From Heterotrichella gracilis (lineage: Eukaryota; Sar; Xanthophyceae; Tribonematales; Xanthonemataceae): 64,000 bases of DNA. The DNA lies in assembly GCA_032358255.1 (NCBI GenBank), contig JAULBX010012433.1, forward strand, positions 1 through 64,000, given 5' to 3'. This document shows, piece after piece, positions 45,901-57,900 of the stretch. The translations under genes were made by a program, and so were the position numbers. The notes beneath the pieces are model-generated. The model saw only the letters and a list, made by a program, of their open reading frames with translations. It did not search any database and had not been told where the DNA came from. Position 1 is the stretch's first letter; every line of letters begins with the position of its first letter.

Positions 45901-48900
45901 TGGCCCATGAGGTCCTCAGTGGTACACCAACACTGGGTAGGCTTCGACAGGGGTATGCTTGTAGCGCGTACCCCCTGTCAAGCCTGCCCATTCTTGGAGT
46001 ATCACAGTAGCCCCCATGGGCAAAGCGCACAGGCCCATCATTACTGCGTGATAGCTGATGCAATGGCGGAGTATGCAGGACACATGCCCACTGCAGGACA
46101 TATGCCCACTGGGGTGGCCTTGCTGGTGGACATGGAGCTGTTCTTTGTAAACAAGGTATGCAGGGGGGGATAATCTGTTCCTTGCACAAATTGGGGTAGC
46201 AACTTTCCGATAGCTAGAGCGCATGTGATACGAATTTCACATCACCAGTGCATTCCGGCACAACATTGGCAATGCAATCGTACCTTGTCACTGATCTCCT
46301 TCCCCTCCTCATACCCAGTTCCATAGGCAGCCCTGGCCTCCCCAGCCAGCTGCCCCGCGGTCTGCATGGCGCTCTGCACAGCACTGGTAGCCGCGCCCCA
46401 CACGCGCTGGGTCAAGCCCTGCCCGGTCTGCACCCCCTGCCCTGCCACCTCAGCACCCTTCTCAACTGTCTGCCGTGCGGTGGCGGCTGTCTGCCCCGCC
46501 ACCTGCCCTCCCTTCTCAAGTGCCTGCTGGCCGTACTGCTGTGCGGTGACGGCTGTGGTGCCAGCAACCTCACCACGCTTCTCCACTGCCTGCTGGCCGT
46601 ACTGCTGCGCAGTGGCGGCGGTCTGCCCCGCCACCTGCCCACCCTTCTCAAGGGCTTGCTGGCCGTACTGCTGTGCGGTGCCCACAGCAGATCCAGCCAC
46701 TTCACCCCCCTTCTGCAGAGCCTGCTGACCGTACTCGCCTGCCTGCTGGGTAATACCCTGTGCCCCCTCCGCCGCCTGCTGACCCACACCCTGTGCGTAC
46801 CCACCAGCCTGCTGACCATACTCCCCTGCCTGCTGAGCCACACCCTGCGCACCCTCCACTGCCTGCTGGCCCACACCCTGCGCACCCTGCTGCGCCTGGT
46901 GACCATACTCCCCTGCCTGCTGTCCCGTCCCCTGCTGCTGCTGACCGGGAGGGCACACCACACCCTTGGCGGTCTCGATGCCAGCGCCAATTGCCTGGCG
47001 ACCCATCTCCACCGCCTGCTGGCCAATCCCCATCACCCCTGCACGCAACAAAGCATACTTATATCTTTTTTGCTACATTTCCTACTGCTGGAAATGGGGG
47101 TTGCATCACCCATCTTGCAGCTGGGTGATGCCGGAGTGGCTGCAAATATACCTTGTGACCCAGCCCTAAGGTCCAGCCCTAAACTTCAAAAACCTATGCC
47201 ATAAACCCTAAGCCTCAAACCCTATGGTAGGGGGAACAGTGGACAGGTGGGCACTACCAATGCCGTTCTGAGCTCAATCCTCCTCCTTAATCAACACGCG
47301 CTTGTTCGAGGACAGGCTGCGCTCTAGTTGAGGACGAGGTTGGAGCTTAGAAGGGCAATGGCGGTGCCCTCCTGAGATGTTTACCAATTTTGAACTCCAA
47401 CTCTTCACCATAAACCCTCGCTCCTACACAAATCAACAACCAGACTCAGATCAAAACTCAAAAAGGGTATTTACCTTGTCCCAAAGGCCTAGCTCTAAAC
47501 CCTAAAACCCCTACCTGGTCCGCCCAGGCCCTGCATCCCCCCCTCCTGCGCGCTCACGATCCTGGGCTGGGCATGCCCCACCACCTCCTGCTGCGTGATG
47601 CCGGGGTGGCTGGGCATAACCCCCACCGCCTCCCTCCCATACTCCTTTGCCTGCTGACCGGCCCCAGCCACTGTGTCGTATGCCCCTTGGACATACTCCG
47701 CTGCCTGCTGCGCCACTCCCTGCGCTCCCTCCACTGCCTGCTGGCCATACCCCTTGGCCTGCTGGGCAGCGGCTGAGGCGTACTCGCCTGCCTGCTGGGA
47801 GATGTCGTGGGCACCCTGGAGGGTCTGCTGGCCTGCGGGTGATGGAAAGCATATGTCAGGCCTCAAACCCTAAACCCTAGCCTCAGAGATTAGTGTGATG
47901 TCTCACTGGGTTATTTGTGGAAGCTAGTGATGGAGAGCCACCCGCAGCAAAAACTGTTTAGTGTTTAGGGTTTAAACCATGAACCCTAAACCCCAAACCC
48001 TAAACAGACAATTGAAGACAAAGGCGTGCATGAGGCGGCATGAGGACAACGCATAGCTCCCATGAAAAAGGCATTCGAGGAAACAATCACTCAGAGGGGG
48101 GAATGCGGTGGCGGAGGGGGCAATGTCAGGAAAGCGGATGGGGGTTGGAAAGGGGGCGGGTGATGTTGGGGGGTTGTAGTGCAATTGCACAGGGAAATGT
48201 CATCAGAAGGACTGGACATTAGCAGCACGGCTATAAGATAAGAGGTAAGCCACCTTTGAGCATGACAACTTGTCTTGAAGAGAACAATGTATTTACAGCA
48301 CATGGTTACCTTGTGATACCGAGGTAGCAGAAAGGAGCATCTAACGCATTATAATGAAGCGGTACAAATTACTATGTACAAATTACTACGTACACACCTT
48401 GCCCTTGTAGTTTGTATGGGAGTGTTGTAGTGCAGCCTATCCTTTGCTATTCGGCTGTATCCTTGGTTAAAACCAATATTTAGTCGACAACAAGAAAGCA
48501 GACGAACAGCTTTGGATAGGGTGCACTACAATTCTCCCACACACATTCCCGCCTCAACCATCTCTTTCTTAGACCTGCCCTGCAAACCCTACACCCTACA
48601 TCCTCAAACCCTGAAGTGCTGTGTGCTACCTAGTCCCCCACTCTACACCCTACACCCTAAAACCCCAAACCCAGACCCTAAACCTCAAGGATGGAAAGTA
48701 TATTCTTACCTGTCTGCTGGAACTGCCCTGCAACCTGCTGGGGCTGGCCTCCTGGCTGCTGTCTAGCTCCCCCACCTGCACCGCATGTGGAATGAAACCA
48801 TTCAGGGTTTTGAGTGTAGGGTTTAGGGTTAGGGTTTAGGGTAATTCAGGGGCGAGTTGCAGGTGGGGGGGTGGCCAACGCCTCTCGAGGTGACGAGGAA

Positions 48901-51900
48901 CATGTATGAACCATTTTGCGGTTACTGAGCAGCATGTTCATCACCACACTAAGCAAACTGCTGTTAAGACACCCTCCCCCACCTGCAACAAATGTGAATA
49001 ATCAGCCTCATGAGCATTTGTGGAACATGCTGAAAAGTGGAATGATGCGATTAACATCAAATGCAAAATTTGCGCCTACAACACACATGCAGCCACACAT
49101 CGCAAAGGGCAATTGGTAGCATGATTGCGACTGAAATGAAGACCAGGAACGCAGTAATGAACCTCCTTGCTAGAGCAAGAGGCTGTCAACATTGAAGGGT
49201 CAAAAATATCATTGTGGACCATCCAAAGCAGACACGGAGGATGGGCATATCGGAGGATATTGGGTGAAAGGGTCCTGCACCTAGTCAGCCCCTACATCTA
49301 GGTCTGGTACTGCGATGTATCACCAGTTGTCTAGCCTCTTTGCTAGTAAATTTCATGGTGGGGGCTGCTAGACATGTCTGGGGACAATACAGAGCTGAAG
49401 TTTGAGGTATATAGCGAGCTCTTGCAGCCTTCAGTGCCATCAAACTTGACCATGTGGGAGAAGGATAGTTAACAGTACAGGATTGAGAGTGGCTATATAC
49501 CTATGCCTTGAGCTCTGTATAATCCCCAGCCAAGCCTTGCATCCCTCCCTTCTGTCCTATCCCCATCCACTATCCTACTGGATTTTAACCAACCCCTTCA
49601 CCTAACACCCTCCAAGCAACCTGCAACTCTCTCTACCCATAAATACTCGTCTATCTGCCAACAAACCACACAGTACCTCGCACACTTTGAGAGGGAAGGG
49701 AGCAAGACAAAGGAACAGTTGATGGACAAGAACACCCCAGAATACTGTGACAGAAATGCCTGCACACACCTGTACCAGGCATTGCCTACTTCCCCTGCAA
49801 TAAAACCCTAAGCACTAGCCCTAAACTGCAACCCTAAACTCCACGACAACAATAGCAGCCATGCTCGAAACACACCTGTGCCAGGCATTGCCCACTTCCC
49901 CTACTAGAACACCCCAAACCCCAAGTCCTAAACTGCAACCCTAAACTTCATGACAACAATAGCAGCAGTACTTGCTAACACACACACCTGTGCCAGGCAT
50001 TGCCTACTTCCCCTACGAGAAAACCCCAAACCCTAAGTCCTAAACTGCAACCCTAAACTCCATGACAACATTAGCAGCAGTACTCGCTAACACACACACC
50101 TGTGCCAGGCATTGCCTGCTGAGCCTGCTGCCCCGCTCCCTGTGCCCACTCCCCTGCCTGCTGCCCAGCACCCTTGACACCCTCTGCTGCCTGCTGGGCC
50201 ACACCCTGTGCACCCTGGTACAGCTGCTGACCTGCATGCGTGATAGGGACATGTGAGGCAGGCAAAATGCTAGCTGAGTGTACTCACGTCGATACCAACA
50301 GTCAAGTCTGTGTTCATGTTTATGTCTGACAACGGCCAATTCCATCTGTGTGTTCATGTCTGACTGAGTACTAAGTAGTACTGGATAGATTTGTAATTAG
50401 TATGACAACTAAACAGTACTGGATACATTTGTAGTCGGTAGTATTAGCCCCCCTGGTGAATCCATGGCACATATATGAGCTCAGCTGGTGCGTCATCATC
50501 AGCTGCTGTATTATTTTTAAAAAATAATATGCTTGTATTCTTATATGCTCATGTCAGCCAGATCTTTCTTACCTGTCCCAACAGTCCCCTGAGGTGCCTG
50601 CTGACCATACTCCCCTGCCTGCTGAGCCACACCCTGGGCGCCCTGATACCCCTTCTCCCCCGCTGACTGCACAGCGCCCATACCAGACCCTGCAACACCC
50701 TGCGCCTCAGCTGGGTAGGGTGCAGTGCGTGCTTCCTCAGCCGCCTGCTTCCCCTTCTGGACAGACCCTGTTGCGAGATGGGATGTTTGGGTCAAAAGTC
50801 TGTGCTATTTTGTGGAATGGTAGAGTAGTGGGTGATATTTCCCCGACTCCCCAAGTTGATATGCATTGGTTGACAGTTTTGTCATTATCCAGGCTAACAT
50901 TGGAAGGCAAATGCAAGGGATGATAATGAAGGATTAACATCTTCATCAATGCGCACAGTCCATTCAAGTTGATTTGCACTGCCAGAGTGGAGAAAAACAA
51001 ACATATATACAGCACCAGAACCATGGGGTGTGTGGGGAGGCACACTGTGTTGTGTGGATGGGGGGGAGGGGGGGGGGAGGGGGTGACAAGGTAAGGAGCA
51101 ACCACCCATGCATGCATGGTTGTGGTACGTACCCTTCAGGAAGCCAGGCACATCCACTGTATGGGCCACAAACCCAACCCAAAGTTTATTTTAAAATGTA
51201 CTTCTCTATATTGCAAATGTCCCATTATCACACACGCACATTTGTGGCGTTTGTGCACGTACCCTTGAGGAAGCCAGGCACATAGCCATACGCGGTGTGG
51301 GCCACAGACCCCACCCCAGAATCCACAGCATCCTTGATCTGGTCCAGGCTGCTCTTCTCAACGTCGAATGGCTGCTGAGCTGCCTTGAGTGGAGGGATGT
51401 GCTCCACCGCGCTGTCAAGGATTGGCTGGGCCACGGCTTCAAATGCATGCCTTGACTCTGCAAAACATTGAGATTGTGTCAGTGCAAACGCTACCTTACC
51501 CTTTCAAGTATGCCATCAACTGGCACTGTCAGTGATGGACGTGCAAATGTTTCTGCATGGTACAGGGTTCCTCTCTGTAAACAAATACATGATTGTATGT
51601 GCATGGTGGGATATTGTGCACGTGGGATTAAAAAATGCATAACGACGTTCCTCATCTCAAGAATTGAGGGCGTTGGTTGAGGAAGCGATAGAACGACAGA
51701 GAGCCAACCTCTGAGGCTGGCTTTAACACTACGTGTGTTCCACAGCACCGGCCAGGAGGGGCTGCACCACGGTTTCAAATGCGTGCCAGGACTCTGCAAA
51801 TTTGTCGAGGCTAGATGCACTTGAGCCTGCGCAGTGCCTCATCCAAAGCACCGGTAAAACATGCAGGGGGAATGAGTGCCCACCAGGTGTCAAGGTTGGG

Positions 51901-54900
51901 CCGCTCACGCACCCAGTACGTTCCGCCGCAACTTTGGATGAAAAGATGCGCAGGCTCAAGCGTATCTGGCCAAAACACTGGCATAAGCTGTAATATCCTG
52001 ACTATATGGTAGCTCCAAAATAGAGTACCCAGTGCAGGATTGATCAAGTAACATACGCATGCGCTACAATTAGAATAGCAGACGCGTGCACGTTCATAAG
52101 TCAGGCATGCGCATATGGGCACCTATAAAATAATCATTTGCCAACATGCCCACGGGCAGGCGCCATACAGTAATGTGGATGCTCACATTATTGTACTCTA
52201 CCAAAACCCTAACCCAAAACCCTAACCAGACATACCGCTGTAGGAGTCAATTGACCTCTCCAGGCCCTGCTCCACCAGCTTCCCAGTGGTGATGGCAGCT
52301 GCCTCCCCTGCTCCCCTTGCATACTCCACTGCGGCGCCGGTGTACTCCACCGCCTTCTCCGCACCCTTGCGGGGCACCTCAACCGCCACACCTGCAATGA
52401 AAGTGACAAGTTGCAATCAGGTGCAGGAAGCCCTTATTCAATCAAAATAACTAAAAACTCCTGGCTCTGCAATTTAACAACCTTTCCAAGGCAACATAAT
52501 GAGCATAAAGTCCGCTCGGTCCCGCAACCACCGATCATTTCTCATTATGTTACATAGATGCAATTGTATTACAAGCAATGTGGCCATGAGCAGTACTGAT
52601 GTTGCAGAAGACTCCCAAAAATAAACTGCAGAAGCTTCGGAGACCCATGTAGCCAGCCTTGAGGACAACATGGTGACCATTGTGAGGAAGGGGCACAACT
52701 AAACCCTAAACCCTTAGGTATAACACCCAAAGAACGCATAATCACAGCCACATTCGAGCCTACCTGCAGCGATGCCAGCATACTCTGCCGGCTTGGTCAC
52801 CGCAGCATGCATGGCAGACTGGGCCACCTGGGTGCCCGTCTCCACAGCCTTGTACCCAAACTGCTGTGCAGTCTGCACCGCCTGGCCCGCCTTCTGTGCA
52901 CCAAGTTCCACGACCTGCTGACCATACTCGAATGCCTGCTGGCCGTACTGCTGCGCAGTGCCCACTGTCTGCCCCGCCACCTCAGCACCCTTCTGAAGGG
53001 TTTTCTGGCCATACTGCTGTGCGGTGGCTGCGGTCTGCCCAGATATCTCAGCACCCTTCTCAAGGGCTTTCTGGCTGTACTGCTGTGTAGTTGCGGCTGT
53101 CTGCCCCGCCACCTCAGCGCCCTTCTCAAGCGCCTGCTGGCCATACTGCTGTGCAGTAGCGGCTTTGGTGCCAGCCACCTCAGCACCCTTCTCAAGGGCT
53201 TGCTGACCATACTGCTGTGTAGTGGCGGCTGTCTGCCCCGCCACCTCACCGCCCTTCTCCAAAGATTGCTGGCCGTACTGCTGTGCAGTCCCCATAGTCT
53301 GGCCAGCGGCCTGGCCGCCCTGCTGCATTGCCTGCTGGCCATACTGCTGCGCAGCGCCAACCGCACCACCCACAACTTCTGCACCCTCCCCAGCCGCCTG
53401 CTGGCCATACTTGCCTGCCTGCTGAGCCACTCCCTGGGCCCCCTCCGCCGCCTGCTGACCCACACCCTGTGCGTACCCACCAGCCTGCTGACCAATGCCC
53501 TGGTCATACTCCACTGCCTGCTGACCCGCACCGTGCTGCTGCTGACCTGGAGCAGGGCACACCACACCCTTGCCAGTCTCAATGCCTGCGCCAACCACCT
53601 GACGACCCATCTCCATCGCCTGCTGGCCGATCCCTGCCCCCTGCTGCGCCACACCCTGGGTGCCCTGCTGTGCCTGCTGCGCCATGCCCTGTGCAATCTG
53701 TGATGCCTGCTGCCCAGTCTCCTTCAGTCCCTGGGCTCCATGCTGAGCTGTCTCGGAAACAGCCTCCCCGGCTTGGTTGACGGCATCGCCTGCGCATGCG
53801 GACAACAAGTGGTAGAGTGCAATTTACGGCACTGCATTTTGCATGACCCGTACTTTTGTAAGTAATCTGCATTTTTGGCAGTAAAATTGTCTTGCGTGTG
53901 CAGCAGCATTGCAGCACGGCAAGCTTGCATACACGATAGTTTGCTTATACCCAACACTGTTTGGAAAGTAATCACCATGGAGACAAGCAATGTACTATTT
54001 AATTAATGTGCTACAGGTGCAATGACATACTCTCCACCTTTGAAGGGGAACCATTTTCAGTTGATATGTTGTACAACAGGAGGAAAAGCGGCATGCCATG
54101 GACGGGGTCATTGTAAAGCCAATGTCACAGTGCGCCGTGTAAGTCACGTACCATGTTTGCTCAGCTGCTACCCGCTACAGCTTAAATTACACATGCTCAC
54201 ATGGATAATGTTAGCAGTATGACGGACCAACTCATCAACATCGTATGTGACTTTCCAGGTGCACATTGACATTGGCTTTATAAAGGGCCCCTCCATGCCA
54301 CATTTGGTGATGCATAGCGTTGGCAAGGCGTAAAAACACATGATTACTGTGGTGCTTATGATGACCCACCACCCCAATTACGGCAAGTGACATCCCATAG
54401 CAATATAGTGGGGTGGGTGTGGTACATGACTGATTTGGCAATTATTTTAACCATAACACCATTACTCCTGAAGGGATGCAGTTAAGGATACAGTGGCCAT
54501 GCAGCCTGGTGTGATATTTGCGGAAGTGGAAGAAGGCCAGTACACTGTCAGTGGAAGAACCCACTTGGTCTAGCCTTGTTCAGCTTCAACAAAAGCCACA
54601 CCGAGACATGCTGTATGGCCAGCTGCAACCTCCAAAATATCACTTCCACGCAAAACTTCTTCATTTACTTTAGAAGTTACGCACAAATACCATCCCTGGC
54701 CGCCATCTGGGAACTACGGCGTACCTGCTTGGCCCAAGGAGGGCACATACTGCTGGAAGGACCCCACCATGCGGGACACCAGCCCGCGTCCAGCCTCCAA
54801 CCCTTCACGGGTGCTGCTACCCCACTCGGGCTGGATCAGGCTCTCGCCCTTGGGCGCCTGGCTCCACTCCGCCTCCATCCCTGCAGCCTGCTCACGGCCG

Positions 54901-57900
54901 CGCTGGAAGGCATCGGAGGCGGTCTCCAGGGCAGCATCACCGTACTGCTGTGCTGCACCAGCCACCTGAGGAAGAAATGCATGTTGTAAGATGTTGAGGT
55001 GACGCAATGTCGGCCCACTTTGATTGTATTGGTAATATCCTAAAGGGGTTCTGCTAACAGAGCACAAGAAATGATAAAAAGGGGCCGAAAAATGAGGGAT
55101 AAGTAGACAAGAAAAGTCCCAAGGAATAATGTTCAATTCTTTGAGTCAACGAGGCAGAGAATTGACAATATTGTTTGCCCTCTTGCTTGTCTACTCCTTC
55201 ATTGCTTTTCCGCCATTCTCTCATTTCTTGTGTGCTGTTAGCAAATCCAATTACCAGACAAGTTGCCAACACAATCAGACATCAAGAGGCAGACGCAAGG
55301 ACAAACAGCGGAGTAACCAGCACAAGTCACTGGATGAAGAAAGGCTTTGCTTAGCAGGACAGATGCAAGGGGCCCCTGAGACAGAATGCACGTGCATCTT
55401 CCCACCTGGCCAGTTGCCATAGCAGCAGTATCAGTGACTGGCTGGAGGTAAGGCTCAACTGTACCGGCAGCAACGCCTGCGGTACCCGCCACCACATTGG
55501 CAGTAGCCTCAAACGCGCGCTGGCCTGCAGGAACATAATAATTAAGTAAGCTCTAGTTACTAAAATATAGGCCACTGAAAATTAAATATGCAATCTCCCA
55601 CTGTACTGAAATATTTTTCCACAGGAAAGTGATAAACAAATCCCAACACAACCCGATGCACATGGTAATTCAAGAGACCTTGCAGCCAGGCACATCAGGT
55701 TAGCTACACATGTGATGTTTACGCAATTAGGCTTTACGCAGTTCGCCTTGATTGAATACATATGTCAGAGGGTGCCAACAGTTAAAGAAGTTACGTTATT
55801 GTGCTGGCCCGCCCATGGCATGTAGAGACAACTTGTAGGCTACTATCTCCACCTGGCTGTGGTGCAAAACGCATGTCACTAATTCCTCGCATGCATGCAA
55901 AGCCAACATTTGGCTTAGCACCACACCACTGTTTCAACTGTGCCTTGAATTGCATGGTAAGTACATTATGTGTATGATACACATGCAGCCTCTCGTTGCA
56001 ATCAACCCTTGGCTTGGCAACACATACGTGCTTCAACTGCGCCTGAAAGCGCATACTAAGTGCATTTTATACGCTGCCCACCCATTGCAAAACATGCAAA
56101 CAATAGGTTTTTCCCAGTAATTCAGTACATTTCCAAAAATGCATATGTAATCAACCCTTGCCTTGGCATCACGCACCTGTCTCAGCTGTGCCTTGGAGTG
56201 CTTGCTGAGCCAGCCCAGTCACTCCCGGACCCTCTGGGCACACCAACTCCTTGGCTCCCTCAATGCCTGAGATTGCGCCCTCGCGGCCGTACTCTTTTGC
56301 CTGCTGTCCAGCAGCCTGGACTCCCTCCGCTGCCTGCTGGGCCACGTCCTGTGCACCCTGGTACAGCTGCTGACCTGCATGCGTGGCATGTGTGTGAGGC
56401 AGATAGCTCTACATCCACACTAGATTACGCAATACTGACATGAACCCTGAAGATTTTAGATACATTTAAATGGACAGGGGGGTTATTGCCAATTACAAAT
56501 GCCATTCAAGAACAGGCTGCACAGTACTTCGATATCTGCAAGTTGGAAAAATCTGGAACAGGCACAACAAGTCAGTGTGAGGCACGTCAATACCAATGGC
56601 CAGGTGGTGTGTTGCTCTTACCTGTTTCAGCAACGCCCTCAGCGGCCTGCTGGCCATACCCCACTGCCTGCTGCCCAACACTCTTGACACCCTCCGCTGC
56701 CTGCTGGGCCACACCCTGTGTACCCTGGTACAGCTGCTGACCTGCATGCGTGACGAAAAAAGATGCAGGGAGACAGTTGTTAGTTGTGGAGATATAAGAC
56801 AGGAACACAATGCTTTCTATTATGCTAATGCATTTATCCCATCGACAAGCATGTCTACAGAACCAAAGCATTTCTCTAACAAGGCCTGGGAATTGATGCT
56901 AAACCCTGACCGGAACCCTAAAGTGCGCACTGTCATTACTGTATGACATACAGAAATGACATACAGTAATGACAGTGCGCAACTTCAGGGTTCCAATTAG
57001 GGTTAAACAGTTTAGGGAAACTGTTTGTTACATTGCAACTTGGATACATACATTGTTCCAGACAATTTCCAGGCCTGTTAGCAATTTTATACTCAAACAT
57101 ATATATCTATGTAACTCATTTGTGCTGCCAAAGAACGACAAGGCAGGGACAACGATAGAAGGTGCACCAAATTCATTAGGCCCTGTAAGCCATTCATACT
57201 ATTTCATGCGACACTCTTACCTGTTTCAGCAGCACCTTGCGCAGCCTGCTGGCCATACTCTATTGCCTGCCGCCCAGCACCCTGAACACCCTCCGCTGCC
57301 TGCTGGGCCACGCCCTGTGCACCCTGCAGCGCCTGCTGACCATACTCCCCTGCCTACTGGGCCACGCCTTGGCCGCTCTGGTACAGCTGCTGACCTGCAT
57401 GCGTAGACGATGTGAGAAAGACATATCCACCACAAGTTGCACAATGTGGGGTGGGACACCACTGATATCACTGTCACAGGAGGGTTACCCATATATAGAT
57501 AAGTAGAAAGGAATGGTGCATGGTGGGTTCAACAATCCAAGTCAACATCACCGACATGATAACATACACATTGCGTGACATCTTGAATGGCAACCTTACC
57601 AGTCTCAGCAGTACCCTGTGCTGCCTGCTGACCATAGCCGCTGGCCTTCTGAGCCACGCCCTGCGCCCCCTCCACTGCCTGCTGGCCCACGCCCTGCAAA
57701 CCCTCCGCTGCCTGCTGACCAGCCTCCCCTGCCTGCTGCCCCGCACCCTGCTGCTGCTGGCCTGGAGAGCACACCACCCCCTTGGCTGTCTCCAGGCCTG
57801 AGTCAACCACCTGGCGAAGCTTGTCCAGTGCAGGCTGGCCTACGCCCTGCACACCCTGCTGCGCCTGGGCAGGGGCTCCTCCTGCACCGTTCCTCACTAC

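Noticed and set aside
46248-47204. Long plus-strand open frame (318 codons) opposite the LEA-like gene
   Set aside because: Its sequence is only the reverse complement of CAG/GCC-rich repeat codons. The minus strand has phase-matched splice sites and a protein repeat period, so the plus frame is a shadow.
49750-50110. CRISPR-like regular repeats
   Set aside because: Units are contiguous drifting tandem copies that contain an exon end and donor. They are not short repeats with unique spacers, and the DNA is eukaryotic.
52807-53703. Long plus-strand open frame (298 codons)
   Set aside because: Same reason: a shadow of the largest LEA-like exon, showing Leu/Cys/His repeats that mirror GQQA codons.
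57354-57356. UAG read as glutamine (variant genetic code)
   Set aside because: The other rebuilt genes show no in-frame TAG at Gln positions, and DNAL4 ends with TAG at the family's usual length. A local mutation or a skipped exon is simpler.
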